From Steromphala cineraria (Eukaryota > Mollusca > Gastropoda > Trochida > Trochidae): DNA of 64,000 nt. Of this stretch, positions 44,185 through 60,400 are shown in pieces; position 1 is the first letter of the stretch, and each line of letters opens with the position of its first letter. A program made the position numbers and the translations under genes. Where the stretch lies: NCBI GenBank assembly GCA_916613615.1, contig OU744723.1, forward strand, positions 62,380,239-62,444,238, in the 5' to 3' direction. Below the pieces are notes generated by a model. The model did no database searches and was not told the DNA's origin. It saw nothing but the letters and a program-made list of their open reading frames with translations.

Positions 44185-45065
44185 TTGTAACATGATTTCG
44201 GTAAATACTCGTTTCTGATGGGTTGATTTGAAGGATTTCCCAGTGTTAAATGGCAATGAACACCCGCAAATTGACTGTGGCGAATCACCGCGAAAGGATA
44301 CATTATTTGGTCCGTCTCAACATTAAAATGTACTGATTCTCCCAATATTCGTGCCCGATTAACATTTTACTGATGTTGTTGTCATTTTCTAACTTGCGCA
44401 TTCCCGTAGATGCCAAAAATACTTTTCTATTTGGTTTAGTTTAATGTAACTAAACTTTCTTAATTGGCTAAGTTTCTCTTAATTTGCCGCCTTGTGCCAT
44501 GCGACCGGTTTCTTTCGAAAGCCGTTCCCATGGCACGACGTCACAAAGGCCAACGGTTATGACGACATAATGATCGCGTCACCGTCACAATGGTCTGGGC
44601 GAGTTTAAGATATTTGTTCAGTCGGGTTTGTTCCTGTTGGTTTATGAGTTATGTAACTGTTTTCTCTCTCATAAATTTCCCAGTGAAAACTATAAGATCG
44701 CATCGTAATGAGTGCAACTGGTTTGCAATATAAGAACACTATTTTAGTATCTATAACACTGGGAATTCCTTCTTCTTTATAGCTGCGAACACCTATAACA
44801 ATAATGGATCAGTCGTTAGATCCTTTCAACTCAGAGTTCCCTACGCAAAAATAGAGTTCGCTCTCAAAATGCTTATAACTAACGGTCATATTACAATATC
44901 GATAAATAGTTGCGTTTGTAAAATTTCCGGGATTCATTGTTATTCAACACCCGCAAATTTAAGCGTTTAAAACCTCCGGCTAACGCCGTCGGTTTTAAAC
45001 TAAATTTGCGGGTGTTGAATAACAATGAATCCCGGAAATTTTACAAACGCAACTATTTATCTTCT
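44185..45065. mobile_element. Non-coding mobile-element-like insert, copy 2 (881 bp)
   Basis: The same element as copy 1 and in the same orientation, inserted at the same base of the 32-bp unit (between CACAA and AAATG). Its internal inverted-repeat pair has two mismatches, and its TGACGTCA has become TGACGACA. The only difference I noticed from copy 3 is a G at 44220 in place of T. The unit order around it is not that around copy 1. Confidence 0.75.
44901..45061. repeat. 161-bp near-perfect palindrome (copy 2)
   Basis: The same hairpin as in copy 1, but the outer arms pair without the single mismatch seen there (ACACCCGC in the left arm matches GCGGGTGT in the right). Confidence 0.92.
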
Positions 45066-48000
45066 AAATGTTACACCTGTAGTCATGAATCAAACACAAA
45101 TGTTACACCTGTAGTCATGAATCAAACACAAATGTTACACATGTAGTCATGAATCAAACACAAATGTTACACCTGTAGTCATGAATCAAACACAGATGTT
45201 ACACTTGTAGTCATGAATCAAAAAAACATATTACACATGTAGTCATGAATCAAAAAAACATATTACACATGTAGTCATGAATCAAACACAAATGTTACAC
45301 CTGTAGTCATGAATCAAACACAAATGTTACACATGTAGTCATGAATCAAACACAAATGTTACACATGTAGTCATGAATCAAACACAAATGTTACACCTGT
45401 AGTCATGAATCAAACACAAATGTTACACATGTAGTCATGAATCAAACACAAATGTTACACCTGTAGTCATGAATCAAACACAAATGTTACACATGTAGTC
45501 ATGAATCAAACACAAATGTTAAACCTGTAGTCATGAATCAAACACAAATGTTACACCTGTAGTCATGAATCAAACACAAATGTTAAACCTGTAGTCATGA
45601 ATCAAACACAAATGTTATACCTGTAGTCATGAATCAAACACAAATGTTAGACTTGTAGTCATGAATCAAACACAAATGTTACACCTGTAGTCATGAATCA
45701 AACACAAATGTTACACCTGTAGTCATGAATCAAACACATATGTTACACTTGTAGTCATGAATCAAACACAAATGTTACACCTGTAGTCATGAATCAAACA
45801 CAAATATTACACATGTAGTCATGAATCAAACACAAATGTTAAACCTGTAGTCATGAATCAAACACAAATGTTACACCTGTAGTCATGAATCAAACACAAA
45901 TGTTTCACATTTAGTCATGAATCAAACACAAATGTTACACATGTAGTCATGAATCAAACACAAATGTTACACCTGTAGTCATGAATCAAACACAAATGTT
46001 ACACATGTAGTCATGAATCAAACACAAATGTTACAATTGTAGTCATGAATCAAACACAAATGTTTCACATGTAGTCATGAATCAAACACAAATGTTACAC
46101 CTGTAGTCATGAATCAAACACAGATGTTACACTTGTAGTCATGAATCAAAAAAACATATTACACATGTAGTCATGAATCAAAAAAAACATATTACACATG
46201 TAGTCATGAATCAAACACAAATGTTACACCTGTAGTCATGAATCAAACACAAATGTTACACATGTAGTCATGAATCAAACACAAATGTTACACCTGTAGT
46301 CATGAATCAAACACAAATGTTACACTTGTAGTCATGAATCAAACACAAATGTTACACCTGTAGTCATGAATCAAACACAAATGTTTCACATGTAGTCATG
46401 AATCAAACACAAATGTTACACCTGTAGTCATGAATCAAACACAAATGTTACACTTGTAGTCATGAATCAAAAAAACATATTACACATGTAGTCATGAATC
46501 AAACACAAATGTTACACATGTAGTCATGAATCAAACACAAATGTTACACCTGTAGTCATGAATCAAACACAAATGTTACACATGTAGTCATGAATCAAAC
46601 ACAAATGTTAAACCTGTAGTCATGAATCAAACACAAATGTTACACCTGTAGTCATGAATCAAACACAAATGTTAAACCTGTAGTCATGAATCAAACACAA
46701 ATGTTACACCTGTAGTCATGAATCAAACACAAATGTTAGACTTGTAGTCATGAATCAAACACAAATGTTACACATGTAGTCATGAATCAAACACAAATGT
46801 TACACATGTAGTCATGAATCAAACAAATATGTTACACTTGTAGTCATGAATCAAAAAAACATATTACACATGTAGTCATGAATCAAACACAAATGTTACA
46901 CCTGTAGTCATGAATCAAACACAAATGTTACACCTGTAGTCATGAATCAAACACAAATGTTACACATGTAGTCATGAATCAAACACAAATGTTACACCTG
47001 TAGTCATGAATCAAACACAAATGTTAGACTTGTAGTCATGAATCAAACACAAATGTTACACATGTAGTCATGAATGAAACACAAATGTTACACCTGTAGT
47101 CATGAATCAAACACATATGTTACACATGTAGTCATGAATCAAACACAAATGTTAAACCTGTAGTCATGAATCAAACACAAATGTTACACCTGTAGTCATG
47201 AATCAAACACAAATGTTTCACATGTAGTCATGAATCAAACACAAATGTTACACCTGTAGTCATGAATCAAACACAGATGTTACACTTGTAGTCATGAATC
47301 AAAAAAACATATTACACATGTAGTCATGAATCAAACACAAATGTTACACCTGTAGTCATGAATCAAACACAAATGTTACACCTGTAGTCATGAATCAAAC
47401 ACAAATGTTACACCTGTAGTCATGAATCAAACACAAATGTTACACCTGTAGTCATGAATCAAACACAAATGTTACACATGTAGTCATGAATCAAACACAA
47501 ATGTTACACCTGTAGTCATGAATCAAACACAAATGTTTCACATGTAGTCATGAATCAAACACAAATGTTACACCTGTAGTCATGAATCAAACACAGATGT
47601 TACACTTGTAGTCATGAATCAAAAAAACATATTACACATGTAGTCATGAATCAAAAAAACATATTACACATGTAGTCATGAATCAAACACAAATGTTACA
47701 CCTGTAGTCATGAATCAAACACAAATGTTACACATGTAGTCATGAATCAAACACAAATGTTACACCTGTAGTCATGAATCAAACACAAATGTTACACTTG
47801 TAGTCATGAATCAAACACAAATGTTACACCTGTAGTCATGAATCAAACACAAATGTTTCACATGTAGTCATGAATCAAACACAAATGTTACACCTGTAGT
47901 CATGAATCAAACACAAATGTTACACTTGTAGTCATGAATCAAAAAAACATATTACACATGTAGTCATGAATCAAACACAAATGTTACACATGTAGTCATG

Positions 48001-48428
48001 AATCAAACACAAATGTTACACCTGTAGTCATGAATCAAACACAAATGTTACACATGTAGTCATGAATCAAACACAAATGTTAAACCTGTAGTCATGAATC
48101 AAACACAAATGTTACACCTGTAGTCATGAATCAAACACAAATGTTAAACCTGTAGTCATGAATCAAACACAAATGTTACACCTGTAGTCATGAATCAAAC
48201 ACAAATGTTAGACTTGTAGTCATGAATCAAACACAAATGTTACACATGTAGTCATGAATCAAACACAAATGTTACACATGTAGTCATGAATCAAACAAAT
48301 ATGTTACACTTGTAGTCATGAATCAAACACAAATGTTACACCTGTAGTCATGAATCAAACACAAATGTTACACCTGTAGTCATGAATCAAACACAAATGT
48401 TACACCTGTAGTCATGAATCAAACACAA
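45066..48428 (+). repeat. 32-bp satellite array, block 3
   Basis: About 105 units between the second and third inserts, all in the same orientation. One A-tract unit has an extra A (about 46181-46188), which makes this block 105 x 32 + 1 bp plus the edge bases. The last part repeats the sequence that lies left of the second insert. Confidence 0.98.
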
Positions 48429-49309
48429 TTGTAACATGATTTCGGTAAATACTCGTTTCTGATTGGTTGATTTGAAGGATTTCCCAGTGTTAAATGGCAA
48501 TGAACACCCGCAAATTGACTGTGGCGAATCACCGCGAAAGGATACATTATTTGGTCCGTCTCAACATTAAAATGTACTGATTCTCCCAATATTCGTGCCC
48601 GATTAACATTTTACTGATGTTGTTGTCATTTTCTAACTTGCGCATTCCCGTAGATGCCAAAAATACTTTTCTATTTGGTTTAGTTTAATGTAACTAAACT
48701 TTCTTAATTGGCTAAGTTTCTCTTAATTTGCCGCCTTGTGCCATGCGACCGGTTTCTTTCGAAAGCCGTTCCCATGGCACGACGTCACAAAGGCCAACGG
48801 TTATGACGACATAATGATCGCGTCACCGTCACAATGGTCTGGGCGAGTTTAAGATATTTGTTCAGTCGGGTTTGTTCCTGTTGGTTTATGAGTTATGTAA
48901 CTGTTTTCTCTCTCATAAATTTCCCAGTGAAAACTATAAGATCGCATCGTAATGAGTGCAACTGGTTTGCAATATAAGAACACTATTTTAGTATCTATAA
49001 CACTGGGAATTCCTTCTTCTTTATAGCTGCGAACACCTATAACAATAATGGATCAGTCGTTAGATCCTTTCAACTCAGAGTTCCCTACGCAAAAATAGAG
49101 TTCGCTCTCAAAATGCTTATAACTAACGGTCATATTACAATATCGATAAATAGTTGCGTTTGTAAAATTTCCGGGATTCATTGTTATTCAACACCCGCAA
49201 ATTTAAGCGTTTAAAACCTCCGGCTAACGCCGTCGGTTTTAAACTAAATTTGCGGGTGTTGAATAACAATGAATCCCGGAAATTTTACAAACGCAACTAT
49301 TTATCTTCT
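48429..49309. mobile_element. Non-coding mobile-element-like insert, copy 3 (881 bp)
   Basis: Nearly identical to copy 2, with matching satellite units on both sides, so it is best explained as a passenger in a 4,244-bp duplication of the array and not as a new insertion. It has no coding capacity. The short open frame across its palindrome and the following satellite is a by-product of the inverted repeat. Confidence 0.75.
49145..49305. repeat. 161-bp near-perfect palindrome (copy 3)
   Basis: The same hairpin as in copy 2, with perfectly paired outer arms of about 60 bases and a short GC-rich centre. Confidence 0.92.
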
Positions 49310-52300
49310 AAATGTTACACCTGTAGTCATGAATCAAACACAAATGTTACACCTGTAGTCATGAATCAAACACAAATGTTACACATGTAGTCATGAATCA
49401 AACACAAATGTTACACCTGTAGTCATGAATCAAACACAGATGTTACACTTGTAGTCATGAATCAAAAAAACATATTACACATGTAGTCATGAATCAAAAA
49501 AACATATTACACATGTAGTCATGAATCAAACACAAATGTTACACCTGTAGTCATGAATCAAACACAAATGTTACACATGTAGTCATGAATCAAACACAAA
49601 TGTTAAACCTGTAGTCATGAATCAAACACAAATGTTACACCTGTAGTCATGAATCAAACACAAATGTTAAACCTGTAGTCATGAATCAAACACAAATGTT
49701 ATACCTGTAGTCATGAATCAAACACAAATGTTAGACTTGTAGTCATGAATCAAACACAAATGTTACACCTGTAGTCATGAATCAAACACAAATGTTACAC
49801 CTGTAGTCATGAATCAAACACATATGTTACACTTGTAGTCATGAATCAAACACAAATGTTACACCTGTAGTCATGAATCAAACACAAATATTACACATGT
49901 AGTCATGAATCAAACACAAATGTTAAACCTGTAGTCATGAATCAAACACAAATGTTACACCTGTAGTCATGAATCAAACACAAATGTTTCACATTTAGTC
50001 ATGAATCAAACACAAATGTTACACATGTAGTCATGAATCAAACACAAATGTTACACCTGTAGTCATGAATCAAACACAAATGTTACACATGTAGTCATGA
50101 ATCAAACACAAATGTTACACCTGTAGTCATGAATCAAACACAAATGTTTCACATGTAGTCATGAATCAAACACAAATGTTACACCTGTAGTCATGAATCA
50201 AACACAGATGTTACACTTGTAGTCATGAATCAAAAAAACATATTACACGTGTAGTCATGAATCAAAAAAACATATTACACATGTAGTCATGAATCAAACA
50301 CAAATGTTACACCTGTAGTCATGAATCAAACACAAATGTTACACATGTAGTCATGAATCAAACACAAATGTTACACCTGTAGTCATGAATCAAACACAAA
50401 TGTTACACTTGTAGTCATGAATCAAACACAAATGTTACACCTGTAGTCATGAATCAAACACAAATGTTACACTTGTAGTCATGAATCAAAAAAACATATT
50501 ACACATGTAGTCATGAATCAAACACAAATGTTACACATGTAGTCATGAATCAAACACAAATGTTACACTTGTAGTCATGAATCAAACACAAATGTTACAC
50601 TTGTAGTCATGAATCAAACACAAATGTTTCACATGTAGTCATGAATCAAACACAAATGTTACACATGTAGTCATGAATCAAACACAAATGTTACACCTGT
50701 AGTCATGAATCAAACACAAATGTTACACCTGTAGTCATGAATCAAACACAAATGTTACACCTGTAGTCATGAATCAAACACAAATGTTACACCTGTAGTC
50801 ATGAATCAAACACAAATGTTACACCTGTAGTCATGAATCAAACACATATGTTACACTTGTAGTCATGAATCAAACACAAATGTTACACCTGTAGTCATGA
50901 ATCAAACACAAATGTTACACTTGTAGTCATTAATCAAACACAAATATTACACATGTAGTCATGAATCAAACACAAATGTTACACCTGTAGTCATGAATCA
51001 AACACAAATGTTACACTTGTAGTCATGAATCAAACACAAATGTTACACCTGTAGTCATGAATCAAACACAAATGTTACACCTGTAGTCATGAATCAAACA
51101 CAAATGTTAAACCTGTAGTCATGAATCAAACACAAATGTTACACCTGTAGTCATGAATCAAACACAAATGTTTCACATTTAGTCATGAATCAAACACAAA
51201 TGTTACACATGTAGTCATGAATCAAACACAAATGTTACACCTGTAGTCATGAATCAAACACAAATGTTACACATGTAGTCATGAATCAAACACAAATGTT
51301 ACACCTGTAGTCATGAATCAAACACAAATGTTTCACATGTAGTCATGAATCAAACACAAATGTTACACCTGTAGTCATGAATCAAACACAGATGTTACAC
51401 TTGTAGTCATGAATCAAAAAAACATATTACACATGTAGTCATGAATCAAAAAAACATATTACACATGTAGTCATGAATCAAACACAAATGTTACACCTGT
51501 AGTCATGAATCAAACACAAATGTTACACCTGTAGTCATGAATCAAACACAAATGTTACACATGTAGTCATGAATCAAACACAAATGTTACACATGTAGTC
51601 ATGAATCAAACACAAATGTTACACCTGTAGTCATGAATCAAACACAAATGTTACACCTGTAGTCATGAATCAAACACAAATGTTACACTTGTAGTCATTA
51701 ATCAAACACAAATGTTACACCTGTAGTCATGAATCAAACACAAATGTTACACATGTAGTCATGAATCAAACACAAATGTTACACCTGTAGTCATGAATCA
51801 AACACAAATGTTTCACATGTAGTCATGAATCAAACACAAATGTTACACCTGTAGTCATGAATCAAACACAAATGTTACACTTGTAGTCATGAATCAAAAA
51901 AACATATTACACATGTAGTCATGAATCAAACACAAATGTTACACCTGTAGTCATGAATCAAACACAAATGTTACACCTGTAGTCATGAATCAAACACAAA
52001 TGTTACACATGTAGTCATGAATCAAACACAAATGTTACACCTGTAGTCATGAATCAAACACAAATGTTACACCTGTAGTCATGAATCAAACACAAATGTT
52101 ACACTTGTAGTCATGAATCAAAAAAACATATTACACATGTAGTCATGAATCAAACACAAATGTTACACATGTAGTCATGAATCAAACACAAATGTTACAC
52201 TTGTAGTCATGAATCAAACACAAATGTTACACTTGTAGTCATGAATCAAACACAAATGTTTCACATGTAGTCATGAATCAAACACAAATGTTACACATGT

Positions 52301-54416
52301 AGTCATGAATCAAACACAAATGTTACACCTGTAGTCATGAATCAAACACAAATGTTACACCTGTAGTCATGAATCAAACACAAATGTTACACCTGTAGTC
52401 ATGAATCAAACACAAATGTTACACCTGTAGTCATGAATCAAACACAAATGTTACACCTGTAGTCATGAATCAAACACATATGTTACACTTGTAGTCATGA
52501 ATCAAACACAAATGTTACACCTGTAGTCATGAATCAAACACAAATGTTACACTTGTAGTCATTAATCAAACACAAATATTACACATGTAGTCATGAATCA
52601 AACACAAATGTTACACATGTAGTCATGAATCAAACACAAATGTTACACTTGTAGTCATGAATCAAACACAAATGTTACACCTGTAGTCATGAATCAAACA
52701 CAAATGTTACACCTGTAGTCATGAATCAAACACAAATGTTAAACCTGTAGTCATGAATCAAACACAAATGTTACACCTGTAGTCATGAATCAAACACAAA
52801 TGTTTCACATTTAGTCATGAATCAAACACAAATGTTACACATGTAGTCATGAATCAAACACAAATGTTACACCTGTAGTCATGAATCAAACACAAATGTT
52901 ACACATGTAGTCATGAATCAAACACAAATGTTACACCTGTAGTCATGAATCAAACACAAATGTTACACATGTAGTCATGAATCAAACACAAATGTTACAC
53001 CTGTAGTCATGAATCAAACACAGATGTTACACTTGTAGTCATGAATCAAAAAAAACATATTACACATGTAGTCATGAATCAAAAAAACATATTACACATG
53101 TAGTCATGAATCAAACACAAATGTTACACCTGTAGTCATGAATCAAACACAAATGTTACACATGTAGTCATGAATCAAACACAAATGTTACACATGTAGT
53201 CATGAATCAAACACAAATGTTACACCTGTAGTCATGAATCAAACACAAATGTTTCACATGTAGTCATGAATCAAACACAAATGTTACACCTGTAGTCATG
53301 AATCAAACACAAATGTTACACTTGTAGTCATGAATCAAAAAAACATATTACACATGTAGTCATGAATCAAACACAAATGTTACACCTGTAGTCATGAATC
53401 AAACACAAATGTTACACCTGTAGTCATGAATCAAACACAAATGTTACACATGTAGTCATGAATCAAACACAAATGTTACACCTGTAGTCATGAATCAAAC
53501 ACAAATGTTAGACTTGTAGTCATGAATCAAACACAAATGTTACACCTGTAGTCATGAATCAAACACATATGTTACACATGTAGTCATGAATCAAACACAA
53601 ATGTTAAACCTGTAGTCATGAATCAAACACAAATGTTACACCTGTAGTCATGAATCAAACACAGATGTTACACTTGTAGTCATGAATCAAAAAAACATAT
53701 TACACATGTAGTCATGAATCAAACACAAATGTTACACCTGTAGTCATGAATCAAACACAAATGTTACACCTGTAGTCATGAATCAAACACAAATGTTACA
53801 CATGTAGTCATGAATCAAACACAAATGTTACACCTGTAGTCATGAATCAAACACAAATGTTTCACATGTAGTCATGAATCAAACACAAATGTTACACCTG
53901 TAGTCATGAATCAAACACAAATGTTACACCTGTAGTCATGAATCAAACACAAATGTTACACATGTAGTCATGAATCAAACACAAATGTTACACCTGTAGT
54001 CATGAATCAAACACAAATGTTACACTTGTAGTCATGAATCAAAAAAACATATTACACATGTAGTCATGAATCAAACACAAATGTTACACATGTAGTCATG
54101 AATCAAACACAAATGTTACACTTGTAGTCATGAATCAAACACAAATGTTACACTTGTAGTCATGAATCAAACACAAATGTTTCAGATGTAGTCATGAATC
54201 AAACACAAATATTACACATGTAGTCATGAATCAAACACAAATGTTACACCTGTAGTCATGAATCAAACACAAATGTTACACCTGTAGTCATGAATCAAAC
54301 ACAAATGTTACACTTGTAGTCATTAATCAAACACAAATATTACACATGTAGTCATGAATCAAACACAAATGTTACACTTGTAGTCATGAATCAAACACAA
54401 ATGTTACACTTGTAGT

Positions 54417-57400
54417 CAAGAATCAAACACAAATGTTACACCTGTAGTCATGAATCAAACACAAATGTTACACCTGTAGTCATGAATCAAACACAAATGT
54501 TAAACCAGTAGTCATGAATCAAACACAAATGTTACACCTGTAGTCATGAATCAAACACAAATGTTTCACATTTAGTCATGAATCAAACACAAATGTTACA
54601 CCTGTAGTCATGAATCAAACACAAATGTTACACCTGTAGTCATGAATCAAACACAAATGTTACACATGTAGTCATGAATCAAACACAAATGTTACACCTG
54701 TAGTCATGAATCAAACACAGATGTTACACTTGTAGTCATGAATCAAACACAAATGTTACACATGTAGTCATGAATCAAACACAAATGTTACACATGTAGT
54801 CATGAATCAAACACAAATGTTACACATGTAGTCATGAATCAAACACAAATGTTACACATGTAGTCATGAATCAAACACAAATGTTTCACATGTAGTCATG
54901 AATCAAACACAAATGTTACACCTGTAGTCATGAATCAAACACAGATGTTACACTTGTAGTCATGAATCAAAAAAACATATTACACATGTAGTCATGAATC
55001 AAAAAAACATATTACACATGTAGTCATGAATCAAACACAAATGTTACACCTGTAGTCATGAATCAAACACAAATGTTACACATGTAGTCATGAATCAAAC
55101 ACAAATGTTACACATGTAGTCATGAATCAAACACAAATGTTTCACATGTAGTCATGAATCAAACACAAATGTTACACATGTAGTCATGAATCAAACACAA
55201 ATGTTACACTTGTAGTCATGAATCAAAAAAACATATTACACATGTAGTCATGAATCAAACACAAATGTTACACCTGTAGTCATGAATCAAACACAAATGT
55301 TAAACCTGTAGTCATGAATCAAACACAAATGTTACACCTGTAGTCATGAATCAAACACAAATGTTTCACATTTAGTCATGAATCAAACACAAATGTTACA
55401 CATGTAGTCATGAATCAAACACAAATGTTACACCTGTAGTCATGAATCAAACACAAATGTTACACATGTAGTCATGAATCAAACACAAATGTTACACCTG
55501 TAGTCATGAATCAAACACAAATGTTTCACATGTAGTCATGAATCAAACACAAATGTTACACCTGTAGTCATGAATCAAACACAAATGTTACACCTGTAGT
55601 CATGAATCAAACACAAATGTTTCACATGTAGTCATGAATCAAACACAAATGTTACACCTGTAGTCATGAATCAAACACAAATGTTACACTTGTAGTCATG
55701 AATCAAAAAAACATATTACACATGTAGTCATGAATCAAACACAAATGTTACACATGTAGTCATGAATCAAACACAAATGTTACACTTGTAGTCATGAATC
55801 AAACACAAATGTTACACTTGTAGTCATGAATCAAACACAAATGTTTCAGATGTAGTCATGAATCAAACACAAATATTACACATGTAGTCATGAATCAAAC
55901 ACAAATGTTACACCTGTAGTCATGAATCAAACACAAATGTTACACCTGTAGTCATGAATCAAACACAAATGTTACACTTGTAGTCATTAATCAAACACAA
56001 ATATTACACATGTAGTCATGAATCAAACACAAATGTTACACTTGTAGTCATGAATCAAACACAAATGTTACACTTGTAGTCAAGAATCAAACACAAATGT
56101 TACACCTGTAGTCATGAATCAAACACAAATGTTACACCTGTAGTCATGAATCAAACACAAATGTTAAACCAGTAGTCATGAATCAAACACAAATGTTACA
56201 CCTGTAGTCATGAATCAAACACAAATGTTTCACATTTAGTCATGAATCAAACACAAATGTTTCACATGTAGTCATGAATCAAACACAAATGTTACACCTG
56301 TAGTCATGAATCAAACACAAATGTTACACATGTAGTCATGAATCAAACACAAATGTTACACCTGTAGTCATGAATCAAACACAGATGTTACACTTGTAGT
56401 CATGAATCAAACACAAATGTTACACATGTAGTCATGAATCAAACACAAATGTTACACATGTAGTCATGAATCAAACACAAATGTTACACATGTAGTCATG
56501 AATCAAACACAAATGTTACACATGTAGTCATGAATCAAACACAAATGTTTCACATGTAGTCATGAATCAAACACAAATGTTACACCTGTAGTCATGAATC
56601 AAACACAGATGTTACACTTGTAGTCATGAATCAAAAAAACATATTACACATGTAGTCATGAATCAAAAAAACATATTACACATGTAGTCATGAATCAAAC
56701 ACAAATGTTACACCTGTAGTCATGAATCAAACACAAATGTTACACATGTAGTCATGAATCAAACACAAATGTTACACATGTAGTCATGAATCAAACACAA
56801 ATGTTTCACATGTAGTCATGAATCAAACACAAATGTTACACCTGTAGTCATGAATCAAACACAAATGTTACACTTGTAGTCATGAATCAAAAAAACATAT
56901 TACACATGTAGTCATGAATCAAACACAAATGTTACACCTGTAGTCATGAATCAAACACAAATGTTAAACCTGTAGTCATGAATCAAACACAAATGTTACA
57001 CCTGTAGTCATGAATCAAACACAAATGTTTCACATTTAGTCATGAATCAAACACAAATGTTACACATGTAGTCATGAATCAAACACAAATGTTACACCTG
57101 TAGTCATGAATCAAACACAAATGTTACACATGTAGTCATGAATCAAACACAAATGTTACACCTGTAGTCATGAATCAAACACAAATGTTTCACATGTAGT
57201 CATGAATCAAACACAAATGTTACACCTGTAGTCATGAATCAAACACAGATGTTACACTTGTAGTCATGAATCAAAAAAACATATTACACATGTAGTCATG
57301 AATCAAAAAAACATATTACACATGTAGTCATGAATCAAACACAAATGTTACACCTGTAGTCATGAATCAAACACAAATGTTACACATGTAGTCATGAATC

Positions 57401-60400
57401 AAACACAAATGTTACACATGTAGTCATGAATCAAACACAAATGTTACACCTGTAGTCATGAATCAAACACAAATGTTAAACCTGTAGTCATGAATCAAAC
57501 ACAAATGTTACACCTGTAGTCATGAATCAAACACAAATGTTACACTTGTAGTCATGAATCAAAAAAACATATTACACATGTAGTCATGAATCAAACACAA
57601 ATGTTACACCTGTAGTCATGAATCAAACACAAATGTTACACCTGTAGTCATGAATCAAACACAAATGTTACACATGTAGTCATGAATCAAACACAAATGT
57701 TACACCTGTAGTCATGAATCAAACACAAATGTTAGACTTGTAGTCATGAATCAAACACAAATGTTACACATGTAGTCATGAATCAAACACAAATGTTACA
57801 CCTGTAGTCATGAATCAAACACATATGTTACACATGTAGTCATGAATCAAACACAAATGTTAAACCTGTAGTCATGAATCAAACACAAATGTTACACCTG
57901 TAGTCATGAATCAAACACAAATGTTTCACATGTAGTCATGAATCAAACACAAATGTTACACCTGTAGTCATGAATCAAACACAGATGTTACACTTGTAGT
58001 CATGAATCAAAAAAACATATTACACATGTAGTCATGAATCAAACACAAATGTTACACCTGTAGTCATGAATCAAACACAAATGTTACACCTGTAGTCATG
58101 AATCAAACACAAATGTTACACATGTAGTCATGAATCAAACACAAATGTTACACCTGTAGTCATGAATCAAACACAAATGTTTCACATGTAGTCATGAATC
58201 AAACACAAATGTTACACCTGTAGTCATGAATCAAACACAAATGTTACACCTGTAGTCATGAATCAAACACAAATGTTTCACATGTAGTCATGAATCAAAC
58301 ACAAATGTTACACCTGTAGTCATGAATCAAACACAAATGTTACACTTGTAGTCATGAATCAAAAAAACATATTACACATGTAGTCATGAATCAAACACAA
58401 ATGTTACACATGTAGTCATGAATCAAACACAAATGTTACACTTGTAGTCATGAATCAAACACAAATGTTACACTTGTAGTCATGAATCAAACACAAATGT
58501 TTCAGATGTAGTCATGAATCAAACACAAATATTACACATGTAGTCATGAATCAAACACAAATGTTACACCTGTAGTCATGAATCAAACACAAATGTTACA
58601 CCTGTAGTCATGAATCAAACACAAATGTTACACATGTAGTCATGAATCAAACACAAATGTTACACCTGTAGTCATGAATCAAACACATATGTTACACATG
58701 TAGTCATGAATCAAACACAAATGTTAAACCTGTAGTCATGAATCAAACACAAATGTTACACCTGTAGTCATGAATCAAACACAAATGTTTCACATGTAGT
58801 CATGAATCAAACACAAATGTTACACCTGTAGTCATGAATCAAACACAGATGTTACACTTGTAGTCATGAATCAAAAAAACATATTACACATGTTGTCATG
58901 AATCAAACACAAATGTTACACCTGTAGTCATGAATCAAACACAAATGTTACACCTGTAGTCATGAATCAAACACAAATGTTACACATGTAGTCATGAATC
59001 AAACACAAATGTTACACCTGTAGTCATGAATCAAACACAAATGTTTCACATGTAGTCATGAATCAAACACAAATGTTACACCTGTAGTCATGAATCAAAC
59101 ACAAATGTTACACCTGTAGTCATGAATCAAACACAAATGTTACACCTGTAGTCATGAATCAAACACAAATGTTACACCTGTAGTCATGAATCAAACACAA
59201 ATGTTACACATGTAGTCATGAATCAAACACAAATGTTACACATGTAGTCATGAATCAAACACAAATGTTACACCTGTAGTCATGAATCAAACACAAATGT
59301 TTCACATGTAGTCATGAATAAAACACAAATGTTACACCTGTAGTCATGAATCAAACACAAATGTTACACTTGTAGTCATGAATCAAAAAAACATATTACA
59401 CATGTAGTCATGAATCAAACACAAATGTTACACATGTAGTCATGAATCAAACACAAATGTTACACTTGTAGTCATGAATCAAACACAAATGTTACACTTG
59501 TAGTCATGAATCAAACACAAATGTTTCAGATGTAGTCATGAATCAAACACAAATGTTACACATGTAGTCATGAATCAAACACAAATGTTACACCTGTAGT
59601 CATGAATCAAACACAAATGTTACACCTGTAGTCATGAATCAAACACAAATGTTACACTTGTAGTCATTAATCAAACACAAATATTACACATGTAGTCATG
59701 AATCAAACACAAATGTTACACTTGTAGTCATGAATCAAACACAAATGTTACACTTGCAGTCAAGAATCAAACACAAATGTTACACCTGTAGTCATGAATC
59801 AAACACAAATGTTACACCTGTAGTCATGAATCAAACACAAATGTTAAACCTGTAGTCATGAATCAAACACAAATGTTACACCTGTAGTCATGAATCAAAC
59901 ACAAATGTTTCACATTTAGTCATGAATCAAACACAAATGTTACACCTGTAGTCATGAATCAAACACAAATGTTACACCTGTAGTCATGAATCAAACACAA
60001 ATGTTACACATGTAGTCATGAATCAAACACAAATGTTTCACATGTAGTCATGAATCAAACACAAATGTTACACATGTAGTCATGAATCAAACACAGATGT
60101 TACACTTGTAGTCATGAATCAAAAAAACATATTACACATGTAGTCATGAATCAAAAAAACATATTACACATGTAGTCATGAATCAAACACAAATGTTACA
60201 CCTGTAGTCATGAATCAAACACAAATGTTACACATGTAGTCATGAATCAAACACAAATGTTACACATGTAGTCATGAATCAAACACAAATGTTACACCTG
60301 TAGTCATGAATCAAACACAAATGTTACACCTGTAGTCATGAATCAAACACAAATGTTACACATGTAGTCATGAATCAAACACAAATGTTACACATGTAGT

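Larger units (their letters stand above)
43000..49309 (+). repeat. 4,244-bp segmental duplication carrying inserts 2 and 3
   Basis: Insert 2 starts at 44185 and insert 3 at 48429, 4,244 bp apart. A rare unit with AAACAAATATG lies at 44052 and 48296, again 4,244 bp apart, and the units on both sides match. To the right the match continues, but copy 3 lacks five units relative to copy 2 (TTATACCTG marker at 45618 and 49702). The left boundary is approximate. Confidence 0.85.
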
